DNA of 64,000 nucleotides, from NCBI RefSeq assembly GCF_001815865.1, contig NZ_KV822192.1, positions 32,641 through 96,640 on the forward strand, given 5' to 3'. The notes under the pieces are model-generated. The model saw only the letters and a list, made by a program, of their open reading frames with translations, searched no databases and had not been told where the DNA came from. Each line of letters begins with the position of its first letter. Within the stretch, counting starts at the first letter, position 1. The DNA comes from Abiotrophia sp. HMSC24B09 (GTDB lineage: Bacteria; Bacillota; Bacilli; Lactobacillales; Aerococcaceae). Below are positions 40,349 through 49,164 of the stretch, in pieces. The translations under genes were made by a program, and so were the position numbers.

Positions 40349-40856
40349 AGCCAGTGGTCCACTCTTTGGAGTGGACCACTGGCTGGGTTGGAACCGGGTA
40401 AAAGTGCCCGAACTGAGGCGAAAGCTGCGAGCAAGTGGTCTACTCTTTGGGGTGGACCACTAGCTGGGTAGGAAACGAGGTAAAAGTGCTGGAACTGAGG
40501 TGAAAGTCGCGAGCTAGTGGACCACTTTGGAGAGTGGACCACTAGCTGGGTGGGAAACTGGGGGAAAGGGCCGAAACCGAGGTGAAAGCTGCGAGCTAGT
40601 GGTCTACTCTGGAGAGTGGACCACTAGCTGGGCAGGAAACAGGTAAAAAGTACCCGAAATGTGGCGAAAGGCATGAGCTAATGGACTACCAGCTAGGTTA
40701 GAAATCTGACAGAAAGGGCCAAGCCAGAGGGGAGGCATGAGCCAGTCCATTGATAGGAGGAACGATGGACTAGCTGCGAGCTTTTTCTATCAAAAAGGGC
40801 GTTTCTCGGTGATTCTTGTGAGGCCAGTCCATTGATAGGCAGAACAATGGACTGGC
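40349..40856. repeat. Array of 82-bp tandem repeats, each with a 36-bp palindrome
   Basis: Palindromes begin at 40349, 40430, 40512, 40594 and 40676, a period of 81-82 bp. The first is AGCCAGTGGTCCACTC, 4-nt loop TTTG, then its exact complement. Units 1-4 are full; unit 5 is shortened. Between them is a conserved G/A-rich linker of about 46 bp (GGAAAC, AAAAG and GAGGTGAAAGC elements). Two diverged palindromes follow (40740-40774 and 40823-40856, CCAGTCCATTG/CAATGGACTGG). There is no coding frame and no T tract. The same unit recurs at the right end of the window. Confidence 0.85.
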
Positions 40857-40883
40857 GGAGCCCTCTTTGGTTGGAAGAAAGTT

Positions 40884-40897
40884 TGTTAGCGTTAACA
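40884..40897 (+). promoter_or_regulatory. cre-like site (CcpA) upstream of pullulanase
   Basis: TGTTAGCGTTAACA matches the cre consensus TGWAANCGNTNWCA at all but one defined position and is itself a near palindrome. It lies about 40 nt upstream of the -10 element, fitting carbon catabolite control of a glucan-degrading enzyme. Confidence 0.7.
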
Positions 40898-40933
40898 AAA
40901 TGGCCTGGCTAGGAGCCAAGAAGGGTAGAGCAT

Positions 40934-40965
40934 GCTATAATAAAATAATGAAAGCGCATTATAAT
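40934..40965 (+). promoter_or_regulatory. Pullulanase promoter region
   Basis: Two -10 candidates are seen: extended TGCTATAAT (hexamer 40936-40941) and TATAAT at 40960-40965. The first is better placed for the leader and the ribosome site (AGAAGGGATATCT) before ATG 40986. Confidence 0.65.
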
Positions 40966-40985
40966 ATAGAAGGGATATCTGAACT

Positions 40986-43900
40986 ATGAAAGATATGCGA
41001 TCAACTCAAGTCCGACGCCAAGAGCGTTATGGCATTAAGAAACTCAGTGTAGGAGTGGCTTCTGTCCTAGTAGCGACTACTCTATACTTCCTGCCGGGCA
41101 GTGCTCAAGTCTTGGCTGCTAGTCAAACCTCAGAAGAAAACTCGACTAGCCAGTTAGCGCCAGCCCCAAGTTCTGACGCAGGAGACCAAGCAGCGCCGGC
41201 AACTGATGCAGCGCCAGCGAGTCAAGCAGACGCTGGGCAGGCTGATAGCGCCAAGCCGGCTGAACAAGACACTTCAGCGGGCCAAGCTGATGGCAAGAAA
41301 TCGGCTGATGCCAGCCAAGCGGCGGAAGGCGCTCAAGCAAGTGATGGTACTAACCCGGCCGGCAGCACCAAGCCAACTGACGGCACTAACCCGGCCGACA
41401 GCACCAAGCCAACTGACAGCGCCACCCCAGCCGACACCACCCAACCAGCCACCGCCGAGTCAGGCGCCAGCCCTACAGCTACCCCAGCAGCGGCGCCGCA
41501 GGTGGCGCCAGCCAACCAAGCGCCGGAGATTCCGGCGGGGCATTTCCGCATGCATTTTGCTAAGTTGCCAAGCGATAACATTAGTGAAATCGGGGCCTGG
41601 GTATGGGGTAACGGGGTCCAAGCCCCGTCCAACAACTGGCCAACCGGAGCTATGCGCTTCTCGGAAGACAAGAAGACGGCCTATGGTTACTACCTAGATG
41701 TGCCGGTGACACCGCAGGCGACCGCCATCAACTACTTGCTCAACAACGTCAACGATGGCAGCAAGAAGTTTACCGAGGACCTAAGCCTAGCCATCACCAA
41801 CCCGCAAATGAAGCAAGCCTGGCTGGATGAGAGTTACCAAGCTAGCGTGGAAGAGCCAATTCCAGCCAACAAGAATCGCCTGCGCGTCCACTATCACCGG
41901 GCTGACGGCCAGTATGACAACTGGGGTCTCTGGGTCTGGGGTAAGGATGTGGAGCACCCATCTAGCGACTGGCCTAAGGGCGCCCTAGAATTCAATCAGA
42001 GCGGGCCTTTTGGTCGCTACTTAGACCTACCTATTACAGAACTTGGAAAGGACATTCATTTCTTACTCGTGAACAAAGCAACTTCAAAACAAACCAAAGA
42101 CATGAGCTTCAGCGACCGCGCCAACCATGAGCAAGTTTACCTGCATGATGAGGAAGACACGGTCTACACGACGCCATTTAAGACCTTATCTGAACGTATT
42201 ACCCGCGCCGAAGTGACGGCGCCGCACCAAGTCTTAGCCAACTTTACGGCAGTGGATCAGTTGGACCTAGCCAAAGTCCAGCAAGATTTGGCGGTTAGCA
42301 CGAATACCGGTCAGCCGGTAAAAGTCACTAAGATTGAAGTCGACGCAGCTAACAAGCGCCTGATTCTGACAACTCAAGAGGATGTCAGCCGGACGCCGCT
42401 TAAGCTGACCTACCACGACGAGACCGTCAACAGCCAGACCGGTTGGAAGCTAACGGACTCTCTCTATAATTATCAGGGCGAGTTAGGCTCTACCCTACAG
42501 GCAGACGGTTCCGCCCTTATGCGCCTCTGGGCGCCAAGCGCGGACGCCGTGACGGCTGTCCTCTACGACAAGGACAATCCGGATCAAGTGGTAGCGCGCG
42601 TGCCTTTGACTAAGGACGCTAGCACGGGCCTGTGGACGGTGACCTTGGATGGCCAAAACACGCCAGCCAAGAATCTGGACGGCTACTTCTACCACTACCA
42701 AGTGGAGCGTGGCGGTCAGTCGGTTCTGGTCTTAGACCCTTATGCTAAGTCCTTAGCCAAATGGGACCAAGCCACTGCCAAGGAAAAAGTAGCCAAGGCT
42801 GCCATCGTGGATCCAAATAAGATTGGGCCAAAATTATCTTATGCCAATATTCCAGGCTTCAAGAAACGTGAAGATGCGGTCATCTATGAAGCCCATGTCC
42901 GCGACTTTACCTCTGATCCTAAGTTAGAAGGTCAGCTCAAGTCACCATTTGGGACCTTCTCAGCCTTTGCGGAACGTCTCAGCTACCTCAAACAACTGGG
43001 TGTGACCCATATCCAGCTCTTGCCAGTCATGAGTTACTACTTTGCTAATGAAAGTGCTCGTGCTCAGCGTGAGCTCCAACCAAGCACCCAAAACAATAAC
43101 TACAACTGGGGTTATGACCCACAGTCCTACTTCAGTCTCAGCGGTATGTATGCTAGCGACCCAAGCAAGCCTCAAGCCCGCATTGAAGAATTCAAGCAAT
43201 TAATCAAGGCTATCCATGACCAAGGCATGGGGGTTATCATGGACGTGGTCTACAACCACACGGCTAAGACCCATATCTTTGAAGACATTGAGACAGGTTA
43301 CTACCACTTCATGAATGCTGATGGAAGTCCACGCGAAAGCTTTGGTGGCGGGCGTCTAGGGACTACCCATAAGATGGCGCGTCGGGTCCTAGTCGATTCC
43401 ATTAAATACTGGACCGACACCTTCAAAGTGGACGGCTTCCGCTTCGACATGATGGGGGACCATGATGCTGAAGCCATTGCCCAAGCTTACCGGGCAGCTA
43501 GCACCCTCAATCCTAAGGTCTTCATGCTTGGGGAAGGTTGGCGGACCTTTGTCGGGGACGAAGGGGAGCCTGTTCAAGCGGCCGACCAAGACTGGATGCG
43601 GTCGACTGATGGTGTGGCGGTCTTCTCCGATGAGATTCGTAACGAGCTCAAGTCCGGCTACCCATCTGAAGGGCAACCACGCTTCTTAACGGGTGCACCA
43701 CGCAGTGTCTACCAAATCTTCAATAATATTATTGCCAACCCAAGTAACTTTATTGCAGATGCACCGGGAGATGTGATTCAATACATTGCTGCTCACGACA
43801 ACTTAACTCTGCATGATATTATCGCCCAATCCATTAAGAAGGATCCTAAGACCCATGCGGCTGAGATTCATCAACGCATTCGTTTGGGTAACCTCATGAT

Positions 43901-44774
43901 TCTGACCTCCCAAGGGACGCCATTTATCCATTCCGGTCAGGAAATGGGGCGGACCAAGCAATTGTTGGACCCTGCCTACAAGAATAAGGTGGATGACGAC
44001 AAGGCGCCTTATAAGACCCATCTCTTAGTCGATGAGCAGGGCAAACCATTCGACTATCCATACTTCGTTCACGATTCCTATGATTCTTCCGACATCATTA
44101 ACCGCTTTGACTGGAGTAAGGTAGCGGAAGATGGCAAATATCCTCATAACCAAGCGACGCTGGCCTATACTCGCGGCTTGATTGCCTTACGTAAGTCTAC
44201 TGATGCTTTCCGCAAAGGAACGGCTAAGGAAATCGCCGACCAGGTGACCATGATGACGTCGCCAGACATTGCGGATAGCGACAATGTCATTGCCTATCAG
44301 GCGGTGGACTCTAATGGCGACCGATATGTGGTGGTAGTCAACGCGGATAATAAGGTTCGCAAGCTACGTTTCAACCCTGAGCGCTTCCCTGGTTTGGATA
44401 AGGCGGAAGCCTTGGTGGATGGGGCCCGTGCCGGGACTCAGGCCTTGACGGATCTAGTAGGGGTAGCCTATGATGCGGAATCTGTCACCTTGCAACCCTT
44501 AACGGCGACGATCTTGCGGATTAAGGCCAAGCCAGATCAAGCGCCTCAGCCTGGCCCTGATCAAGAAAACCAAGCGCCAGACCGAATTGATCCTCTGTCT
44601 GTGGCGCGTGCCGGTTTCGCTGGTTTTGGTGGCGATGTCGCCCAAGCGCCAGCAGGCCAACTGCCCGCAACCGGTGAGAGCCAAGCCCCACTCAGTCTCT
44701 GGGCGGCGGTCATGGCCGGCTTAGGTAGCCTCATGGTCGGCTTAGGCTTGAAGAAAGAACGCGAGGCACAATAG
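40986..44774 (+). CDS. Cell-wall-anchored type I pullulanase (GH13)
   Basis: The 1262-residue surface enzyme should debranch glycogen, starch or pullulan. A YSIRK-type signal (YGIKKLSVGVASVLVA, about residues 17-32) is followed by an Ala/Thr/Pro/Asp-rich linker to about 180. Then come two CBM41/PUD modules (each with GxWVWG), a CBM48-like region and the GH13 barrel. Type I motif YNWGYDP begins at Y706. Conserved regions are DVVYNHT, DGFRFDMM (nucleophile D821), MLGEGW (acid/base E850) and AAHDN (D938). LPATG at about 1226-1230, a membrane helix and KKEREAQ form the sortase signal. It should act on extracellular glucans such as host glycogen. Confidence 0.96.
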   Translation: MKDMRSTQVRRQERYGIKKLSVGVASVLVATTLYFLPGSAQVLAASQTSEENSTSQLAPAPSSDAGDQAAPATDAAPASQADAGQADSAKPAEQDTSAGQADGKKSADASQAAEGAQASDGTNPAGSTKPTDGTNPADSTKPTDSATPADTTQPATAESGASPTATPAAAPQVAPANQAPEIPAGHFRMHFAKLPSDNISEIGAWVWGNGVQAPSNNWPTGAMRFSEDKKTAYGYYLDVPVTPQATAINYLLNNVNDGSKKFTEDLSLAITNPQMKQAWLDESYQASVEEPIPANKNRLRVHYHRADGQYDNWGLWVWGKDVEHPSSDWPKGALEFNQSGPFGRYLDLPITELGKDIHFLLVNKATSKQTKDMSFSDRANHEQVYLHDEEDTVYTTPFKTLSERITRAEVTAPHQVLANFTAVDQLDLAKVQQDLAVSTNTGQPVKVTKIEVDAANKRLILTTQEDVSRTPLKLTYHDETVNSQTGWKLTDSLYNYQGELGSTLQADGSALMRLWAPSADAVTAVLYDKDNPDQVVARVPLTKDASTGLWTVTLDGQNTPAKNLDGYFYHYQVERGGQSVLVLDPYAKSLAKWDQATAKEKVAKAAIVDPNKIGPKLSYANIPGFKKREDAVIYEAHVRDFTSDPKLEGQLKSPFGTFSAFAERLSYLKQLGVTHIQLLPVMSYYFANESARAQRELQPSTQNNNYNWGYDPQSYFSLSGMYASDPSKPQARIEEFKQLIKAIHDQGMGVIMDVVYNHTAKTHIFEDIETGYYHFMNADGSPRESFGGGRLGTTHKMARRVLVDSIKYWTDTFKVDGFRFDMMGDHDAEAIAQAYRAASTLNPKVFMLGEGWRTFVGDEGEPVQAADQDWMRSTDGVAVFSDEIRNELKSGYPSEGQPRFLTGAPRSVYQIFNNIIANPSNFIADAPGDVIQYIAAHDNLTLHDIIAQSIKKDPKTHAAEIHQRIRLGNLMILTSQGTPFIHSGQEMGRTKQLLDPAYKNKVDDDKAPYKTHLLVDEQGKPFDYPYFVHDSYDSSDIINRFDWSKVAEDGKYPHNQATLAYTRGLIALRKSTDAFRKGTAKEIADQVTMMTSPDIADSDNVIAYQAVDSNGDRYVVVVNADNKVRKLRFNPERFPGLDKAEALVDGARAGTQALTDLVGVAYDAESVTLQPLTATILRIKAKPDQAPQPGPDQENQAPDRIDPLSVARAGFAGFGGDVAQAPAGQLPATGESQAPLSLWAAVMAGLGSLMVGLGLKKEREAQ

Positions 44775-44789
44775 CATAAAGTAAACTTA

Positions 44790-44817
44790 AAAGGTAGGGG
44801 TCTATCCCCTGCCTTTT
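44790..44817 (+). terminator. Pullulanase terminator
   Basis: Stem AAAGG-T-AGGGG paired with CCCCTGCCTTT (one T-G pair) and a short T run. Confidence 0.8.
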
Positions 44818-44819
44818 GC

Positions 44820-45272
44820 TTTGTTTGTGTGCTAGCTTAACAAGGGGGTCTTCCGCTAGCTAGAGTCGACTAGGTAATTTGTATAGTGATTGTTAGGTCT
44901 TAGCACAAGCAACGTAGTTAAGAGCGTGGTGGCGACACAAAAGTCGTCATCAGAATCTGATTATATAGAGGATTAATATCAGAGGAGACAAAAAAAATTT
45001 AAAGCTAGCTTATAGAAGCTAGAAGAAGTTCTTATACGAATTGAAAGTGGCTGAATCGCTAATTTATCAACTCTTTTAGTAGAAGTATAAGGGAGAGCAA
45101 TTAGCGGATTAACTTTCAGTTTTAACATAATTGAGCAAAATGTATAGAAGAAACCGATTAACTTTTACAGGTCTATATACTTTTAATGGCGGCTATGTTA
45201 CAATAGGTTGGACAAATTTGGCGCCCCCTAGAGTGCCAGTGATATTGAGTGAGAGGATAAGGTGGCATAAGC
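44820..45272 (+). promoter_or_regulatory. Long upstream region and promoter of the capsule locus
   Basis: No gene is visible in this 450-bp stretch. An extended -10 TGTTACAAT (hexamer 45199-45204) lies about 70 nt before the cpsB start. Upstream, GAAAGT…AATCGCTAATT (about 45041-45064) is imperfectly repeated in inverted form as AATTAGCGGATTAACTTTC (about 45098-45117), and CTTATAC/GTATAAG is interleaved with it. These could be regulator sites or a foldable leader. No cpsA (LytR type) gene is adjacent. Confidence 0.55.
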
Positions 45273-46016
45273 ATGATAGATATACATTCCCATGTGCTCT
45301 ATGGCGTGGATGACGGGGCTCAGTCCTTGGATGAGACGCGGGCACTTTTGCGTCAAGCTTATGATCAAGGTATCAAGACCCTCATCGCGACACCGCACCA
45401 ACGCAAAGGGCGCTTCGAGGCTAGTCGTTCCACTATTGACAAGCATTTCCAGGACCTTCAAGCTATTGCTCAAGAAGTAGCACCAGACCTGACTGTGCAT
45501 TTAGGCACAGAAGTCTTCTATTCTAATAGTATGCTTGACCGACTAGAGTTAGGACAAATTCTGACTTTAGCCGGCAGTGATTATGTCTTGGTGGAATTCG
45601 ATTATGGGCTCCCTTACCGGGAAATTGTACGTGCCATTCGAGCCATTCAAGGATTGGCATATGATGTGGTCATTGCTCACATTGAGCGTTACGACGCCTT
45701 CCACAAGCATCCGGAACGAGTGCAAGAAATGAGAAGATTAGGCTGTCTAATTCAAGTCAATGCGGCTAGTCTCCTGCCAATGGGGCTCTTTGACCCTTAC
45801 AAGGTGCTCAAGAAGCGGGCTCGCCAACTCTTAGATGCGGACTTAATCGATATCATTGCCAGTGATGCGCACAATGTCGGAAGACGTCCTTATTATATGG
45901 CTGAAGCCTATGCCTTTGTAGCTAAAAAATATGGAGCCGATTATGCCCACCAACTCTTTGTCACCAACCCTGAAAAAATAATAGGAAAAGGAAGTTCACA
46001 CCCCCATGGAAACTAA
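45273..46016 (+). CDS. cpsB: CpsB/CapC-type PHP-domain tyrosine phosphatase
   Basis: The 247-residue protein has the PHP metal-binding motifs MIDIHSHVLYGVDDGA, IATPHQRKG, LGTEVFYS, VIAHIERYD and IIASDAHNVGRRP, i.e. a Mn-dependent phosphotyrosine phosphatase that dephosphorylates the CpsD kinase and so tunes capsule output. ATG 45273 is preceded by AAGGTGG. Its 3' end overlaps cpsC by 11 nt. It opens the capsule operon. Confidence 0.95.
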   Translation: MIDIHSHVLYGVDDGAQSLDETRALLRQAYDQGIKTLIATPHQRKGRFEASRSTIDKHFQDLQAIAQEVAPDLTVHLGTEVFYSNSMLDRLELGQILTLAGSDYVLVEFDYGLPYREIVRAIRAIQGLAYDVVIAHIERYDAFHKHPERVQEMRRLGCLIQVNAASLLPMGLFDPYKVLKKRARQLLDADLIDIIASDAHNVGRRPYYMAEAYAFVAKKYGADYAHQLFVTNPEKIIGKGSSHPHGN

Positions 46017-46695
46017 AAAGCAAGAATTTGTTGAAATTGATCTGATGGCCCTCTTGCGCAAGCTCTGGGCGGCTAAATTTATCATTGTCTTTGTTACGGT
46101 TGTGCTAGCAGTTGCGACCTTACTCGTTAACCTAGTAGTCATTCGACCAACCTTCCAATCGACTACCCGCGTCTATGTGGTTAACCAGACCGAAGACAAG
46201 GCCGTCACCACCCAAGACTTGCAGTTAGGGAACTTCCTAGTTAAGGACTATAAGGAAATCATCCTGTCTGACACCGTTATGTCGGAGGTCATCAATTCTG
46301 AGAACCTCAGCATGACCCCTAGCCAACTCAAACGTGTGGTTAAGGTAGATTCTCCTCGTGATACACGGATTCTATCCATCTCTGTCTCTGACCGCGACCC
46401 ACAAAAGGCCAGCAATCTGGCTAACCGTGTCCGTGAAGTGGCTTCTGAACAAATTAAACGCGTCACCAAGGTTAACGATGTGACCACCTTGGAGGAAGCT
46501 AAACCAACCAACATTAAATCTTCACCCAAAACTCGTCGTAACACCCTCTTGGCGGCAGCGATAGGCTTCCTCTTGTCAGCAGGTTATATCGTGGTGCGAG
46601 AACTCTTAGACGACCGCGTGCGTTATGCAGAAGACGTGGAAGACGGCTTAGGTATGGTCCTCTTGGGGGTTGTCCCTCAAGTTAAGCTCAAGTAG
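46006..46695 (+). CDS. cpsC: Capsule chain-length regulator / kinase activator (Wzz family)
   Basis: The 229-residue protein has two membrane helices (about 24-44 and 178-197) flanking an extracellular Wzz domain, with the conserved cytoplasmic N-terminal EIDLMALLRKLWAAKFII. In CpsC/CapA proteins the cytoplasmic C-terminus activates the CpsD kinase. It overlaps cpsB and is 15 nt before cpsD. Confidence 0.94.
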   Translation: METKKQEFVEIDLMALLRKLWAAKFIIVFVTVVLAVATLLVNLVVIRPTFQSTTRVYVVNQTEDKAVTTQDLQLGNFLVKDYKEIILSDTVMSEVINSENLSMTPSQLKRVVKVDSPRDTRILSISVSDRDPQKASNLANRVREVASEQIKRVTKVNDVTTLEEAKPTNIKSSPKTRRNTLLAAAIGFLLSAGYIVVRELLDDRVRYAEDVEDGLGMVLLGVVPQVKLK

Positions 46696-46710
46696 AAAGG
46701 TGTGTACCCT

Positions 46711-47409
46711 ATGGAACAAGTTGAACCACGATTAAATAAAAAACTCATTTCTCCAGAGGCGGAAGAATACTATAACGCCATTCGGACTAATATTCTCTTC
46801 TCAGGTAAGGATATTAAGGTAATTGCCATTACCTCAACCAAGGATAATGAAGGGAAGTCCACGGTTGCCATGAACATTGCAACTTCCCTAGCTGCCCTAG
46901 GCAAACGCACCCTCTTGATTGATGCGGATACCCGTAACTCCGTCTTCGTCGGCCGCATGAAAATCCGCTCCAAGGTGGTGGGCTTGACCCACTACTTGGC
47001 AGGTGAAGCAACCGTTAAGGAGATTGTCTTCGGGACCACAGAGCCTAACTTACATATGATTCTATCTGGCCCAGTGCCACCTAACCCAACGGCTCTCTTA
47101 CAGGGGGATTCCTTCCAAGAGCTAATCGATGTCTGCCGTCATCACTATGATTATGTCATCGTGGATACGCCGCCATTAGGCTTAGTCACCGATGCCTCTA
47201 TCGTGGCTCATCAGTGTGACGCCAGCATTTTAGTGGTTGAAGCGGGTGCGATTAAGCGCCGTGCGGTTAAGAAAATTCAGGAACTCCTAGAACATACAGG
47301 AGCTAAATTCCTAGGGGTTATCCTCAACAAGGTAGACCTTAAGGCAAGTCACTATGGTGCCTATGGTTCTTACGGGAACTATGGCAATTATGGTAAGAAG
47401 GCAGAGTAA
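46711..47409 (+). CDS. cpsD: Capsule bacterial tyrosine kinase
   Basis: The 232-residue BY-kinase has Walker A TSTKDNEGKSTVAMNIA, Walker A' TLLIDADTR, and Walker B YVIVDTPPLGL, and a tyrosine-rich C-terminal cluster HYGAYGSYGNYGNYG, the autophosphorylation tail. I use ATG 46711, since GAAAGGTG sits before it; an in-frame GTG at 46702 overlaps that site. It acts with cpsB and cpsC at the membrane to control polymer export and attachment. Confidence 0.95.
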   Translation: MEQVEPRLNKKLISPEAEEYYNAIRTNILFSGKDIKVIAITSTKDNEGKSTVAMNIATSLAALGKRTLLIDADTRNSVFVGRMKIRSKVVGLTHYLAGEATVKEIVFGTTEPNLHMILSGPVPPNPTALLQGDSFQELIDVCRHHYDYVIVDTPPLGLVTDASIVAHQCDASILVVEAGAIKRRAVKKIQELLEHTGAKFLGVILNKVDLKASHYGAYGSYGNYGNYGKKAE

Positions 47410-47429
47410 GCCTGAACTTAATAGTGCTG

Positions 47430-47460
47430 AACCGATAATGTGAAATTATCGGTTTATTTT
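47430..47460 (+). terminator. Terminator-like hairpin inside the capsule operon
   Basis: A 10-bp stem AACCGATAAT/ATTATCGGTT with a 5-nt loop is followed by TATTTTT, between cpsD and the first glycosyltransferase. The downstream genes lack a clear promoter of their own, so this may act as a partial terminator. Confidence 0.7.
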
Positions 47461-47480
47461 TCGGTAAAGAGGAAAAAATA

Positions 47481-48428
47481 ATGGATATTGTATACGCAAC
47501 AAGTGATAATTTTGTGGATATCTTAGCTGTCTCGCTGGCCTCGCTTTATGAGACCAATGGCCACCTCAGCCCACGTGTTTGGATTTTGAGTTATGGTGTG
47601 ACCGATTCTAGTAAGCTCAAGTTAGAGCAGTTAGCTCGTCAGTACAATCAAGCGCCAATTGAATGGTTAGAGGATATGACCTTGCCAGCAGAATTGCAGT
47701 CAGACCGGGGCTCTTTGAGTCAATTTGGTCGCCTATTCTTGGGGACAATCCTACCGGAATCAGTCCACCAGGTCCTGTATTTAGATGGGGATACGGTCAT
47801 CAAAGGCTCGCTAGATCAATTGGTGGAGACACCTTTCGATGGGGCTATTGTCATGGGGGTATCGGACACTTTCAACAAGCAGTATAAGCAAGTCTTGGGT
47901 ATTCCAGCTGACCGGCCTATGTTTAACTCGGGTGTGCTATGGATTGATTTGGATGCTTGGCGTCAGGACAAAATTGAAGACAAGTTCATCGCTATTATTC
48001 AAAAATTTCGAGGCAAGGTCCTACAAGCTGACTTAGGTATTCTCAATGCGGCGCTCTATGACCGCTACAAGCAAGTGCATCCGCGGTTTAATGCCATGAC
48101 GATTTTCTATGACTTTGACTACCGGTCCATGTTGGCTTTTAAGCAACCAGTCAATTATTATTCAGAAGAAATGTTGGCGGAAGCCAAGGCCCAACCAGTG
48201 GTGCGACATTTTACTACTTGCTTCGCCTCCAAACGCCCTTGGGTGCAGGGCAGTCAAGTGGCTGGGATCGAGGACTTTAAGCATTACTATCAGGGTCAAT
48301 ATATTCAGCAAGAGGATGGGCTGATGACGCGCCTCAATCGCCATTTGCCACAAGGACTCTTTGTGCCTATCCTAGGCTTTATCCAGTCACAAATTCGTCC
48401 TCGTTTATACCGTTATCTCAAAAAATAA
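47481..48428 (+). CDS. Family 8 glycosyltransferase
   Basis: The 315-residue protein has the GT8 form: N-terminal IVYATSDNFVDILAVSLASL, the metal-binding DxD in VLYLDGDTVIKGSLDQL (about residue 97-101), MFNSGVLWIDLDAW, and QADLGILNA. GT8 enzymes transfer glucose or galactose with retention. The C-terminal 30 residues look membrane-associated. It is part of the capsule locus. Sugar identity cannot be read from sequence. Confidence 0.9.
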   Translation: MDIVYATSDNFVDILAVSLASLYETNGHLSPRVWILSYGVTDSSKLKLEQLARQYNQAPIEWLEDMTLPAELQSDRGSLSQFGRLFLGTILPESVHQVLYLDGDTVIKGSLDQLVETPFDGAIVMGVSDTFNKQYKQVLGIPADRPMFNSGVLWIDLDAWRQDKIEDKFIAIIQKFRGKVLQADLGILNAALYDRYKQVHPRFNAMTIFYDFDYRSMLAFKQPVNYYSEEMLAEAKAQPVVRHFTTCFASKRPWVQGSQVAGIEDFKHYYQGQYIQQEDGLMTRLNRHLPQGLFVPILGFIQSQIRPRLYRYLKK

Positions 48429-48444
48429 AGGAGCCAAGTTACCA

Positions 48445-49155
48445 ATGGTCACAATTAATGATATCGAAGCTAAGACCATGTCACCAGAAAAGCGGCAAGA
48501 AGCCAAGAAAGATTTATTCGCTTTTTATGTGGGACGACCAATCTCTTATTTATTAACCATTCCCTTCATTAATACCTCGATCACGCCTAACCAGGTGTCT
48601 TATTTATCCTTACTTCCACTAGGCATAGGATTGCTAGTTACGCTGCTAATTCCTACTCTAGCCGGTCAAGTCCTGGCCTGGTTATGCTTCTTCCTCTGGA
48701 ATTTGTTGGATGGGGTTGATGGCAACCTAGCCCGTTACAAGGGGATTTCTTCGCCAATGGGTAGTGTAGTTGACGCCATGAGCGGATATGCTGCCATGTT
48801 TATCACCTACTTATCCATGGGGGTAGCGGCCAGCTATCGTTCAGCGCTCAGTATTTGGAAACCTGAATGGCTACTAGTCATGGGGGCTCTGTCAGGAGCC
48901 TTCGTCATCTTCCCGCGCCTGGTCATGCATAAGGCCATTAACACGGTGAAGACGCAAGAAAGCCAACAACTCAAAGGTCGTCAGAACTTTGGCCTGGCTG
49001 AAATCATTGCCTTGAACTTAACTTCCATTTCTGGCATGCCGCAAGTTTTCATGCTGATTGCTATTCTTCTGGGGTGGAATGATCTCTTCACAGTAGGTTA
49101 CTTCATCTTGAATGGTCTGGTTATGATTCTATCCTTACGCAAGGTCCTGCGCTAA
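48445..49155 (+). CDS. CDP-alcohol phosphatidyltransferase family membrane protein
   Basis: The 236-residue polytopic protein has the family motif LDGVDGNLARYKGISSPMGS…VVDAMSG near residues 91-116. The first three aspartates are in place, but at the fourth position (D-x3-D) a Gly is found. It follows the GT8 gene by 16 nt and precedes a GT4 gene by 9 nt. Members in surface-polymer loci may add phospho-alcohol groups or make a lipid acceptor. Whether this one is catalytic is uncertain because of the changed residue. Confidence 0.82.
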   Translation: MVTINDIEAKTMSPEKRQEAKKDLFAFYVGRPISYLLTIPFINTSITPNQVSYLSLLPLGIGLLVTLLIPTLAGQVLAWLCFFLWNLLDGVDGNLARYKGISSPMGSVVDAMSGYAAMFITYLSMGVAASYRSALSIWKPEWLLVMGALSGAFVIFPRLVMHKAINTVKTQESQQLKGRQNFGLAEIIALNLTSISGMPQVFMLIAILLGWNDLFTVGYFILNGLVMILSLRKVLR

Positions 49156-49164
49156 GAGGCCGCC

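Noticed and set aside
40349..40856. CRISPR array
   Set aside because: Regular spacing invites the idea, but the stretches between palindromes are homologous to each other, the units are 82 bp, and no cas genes are present in the window.
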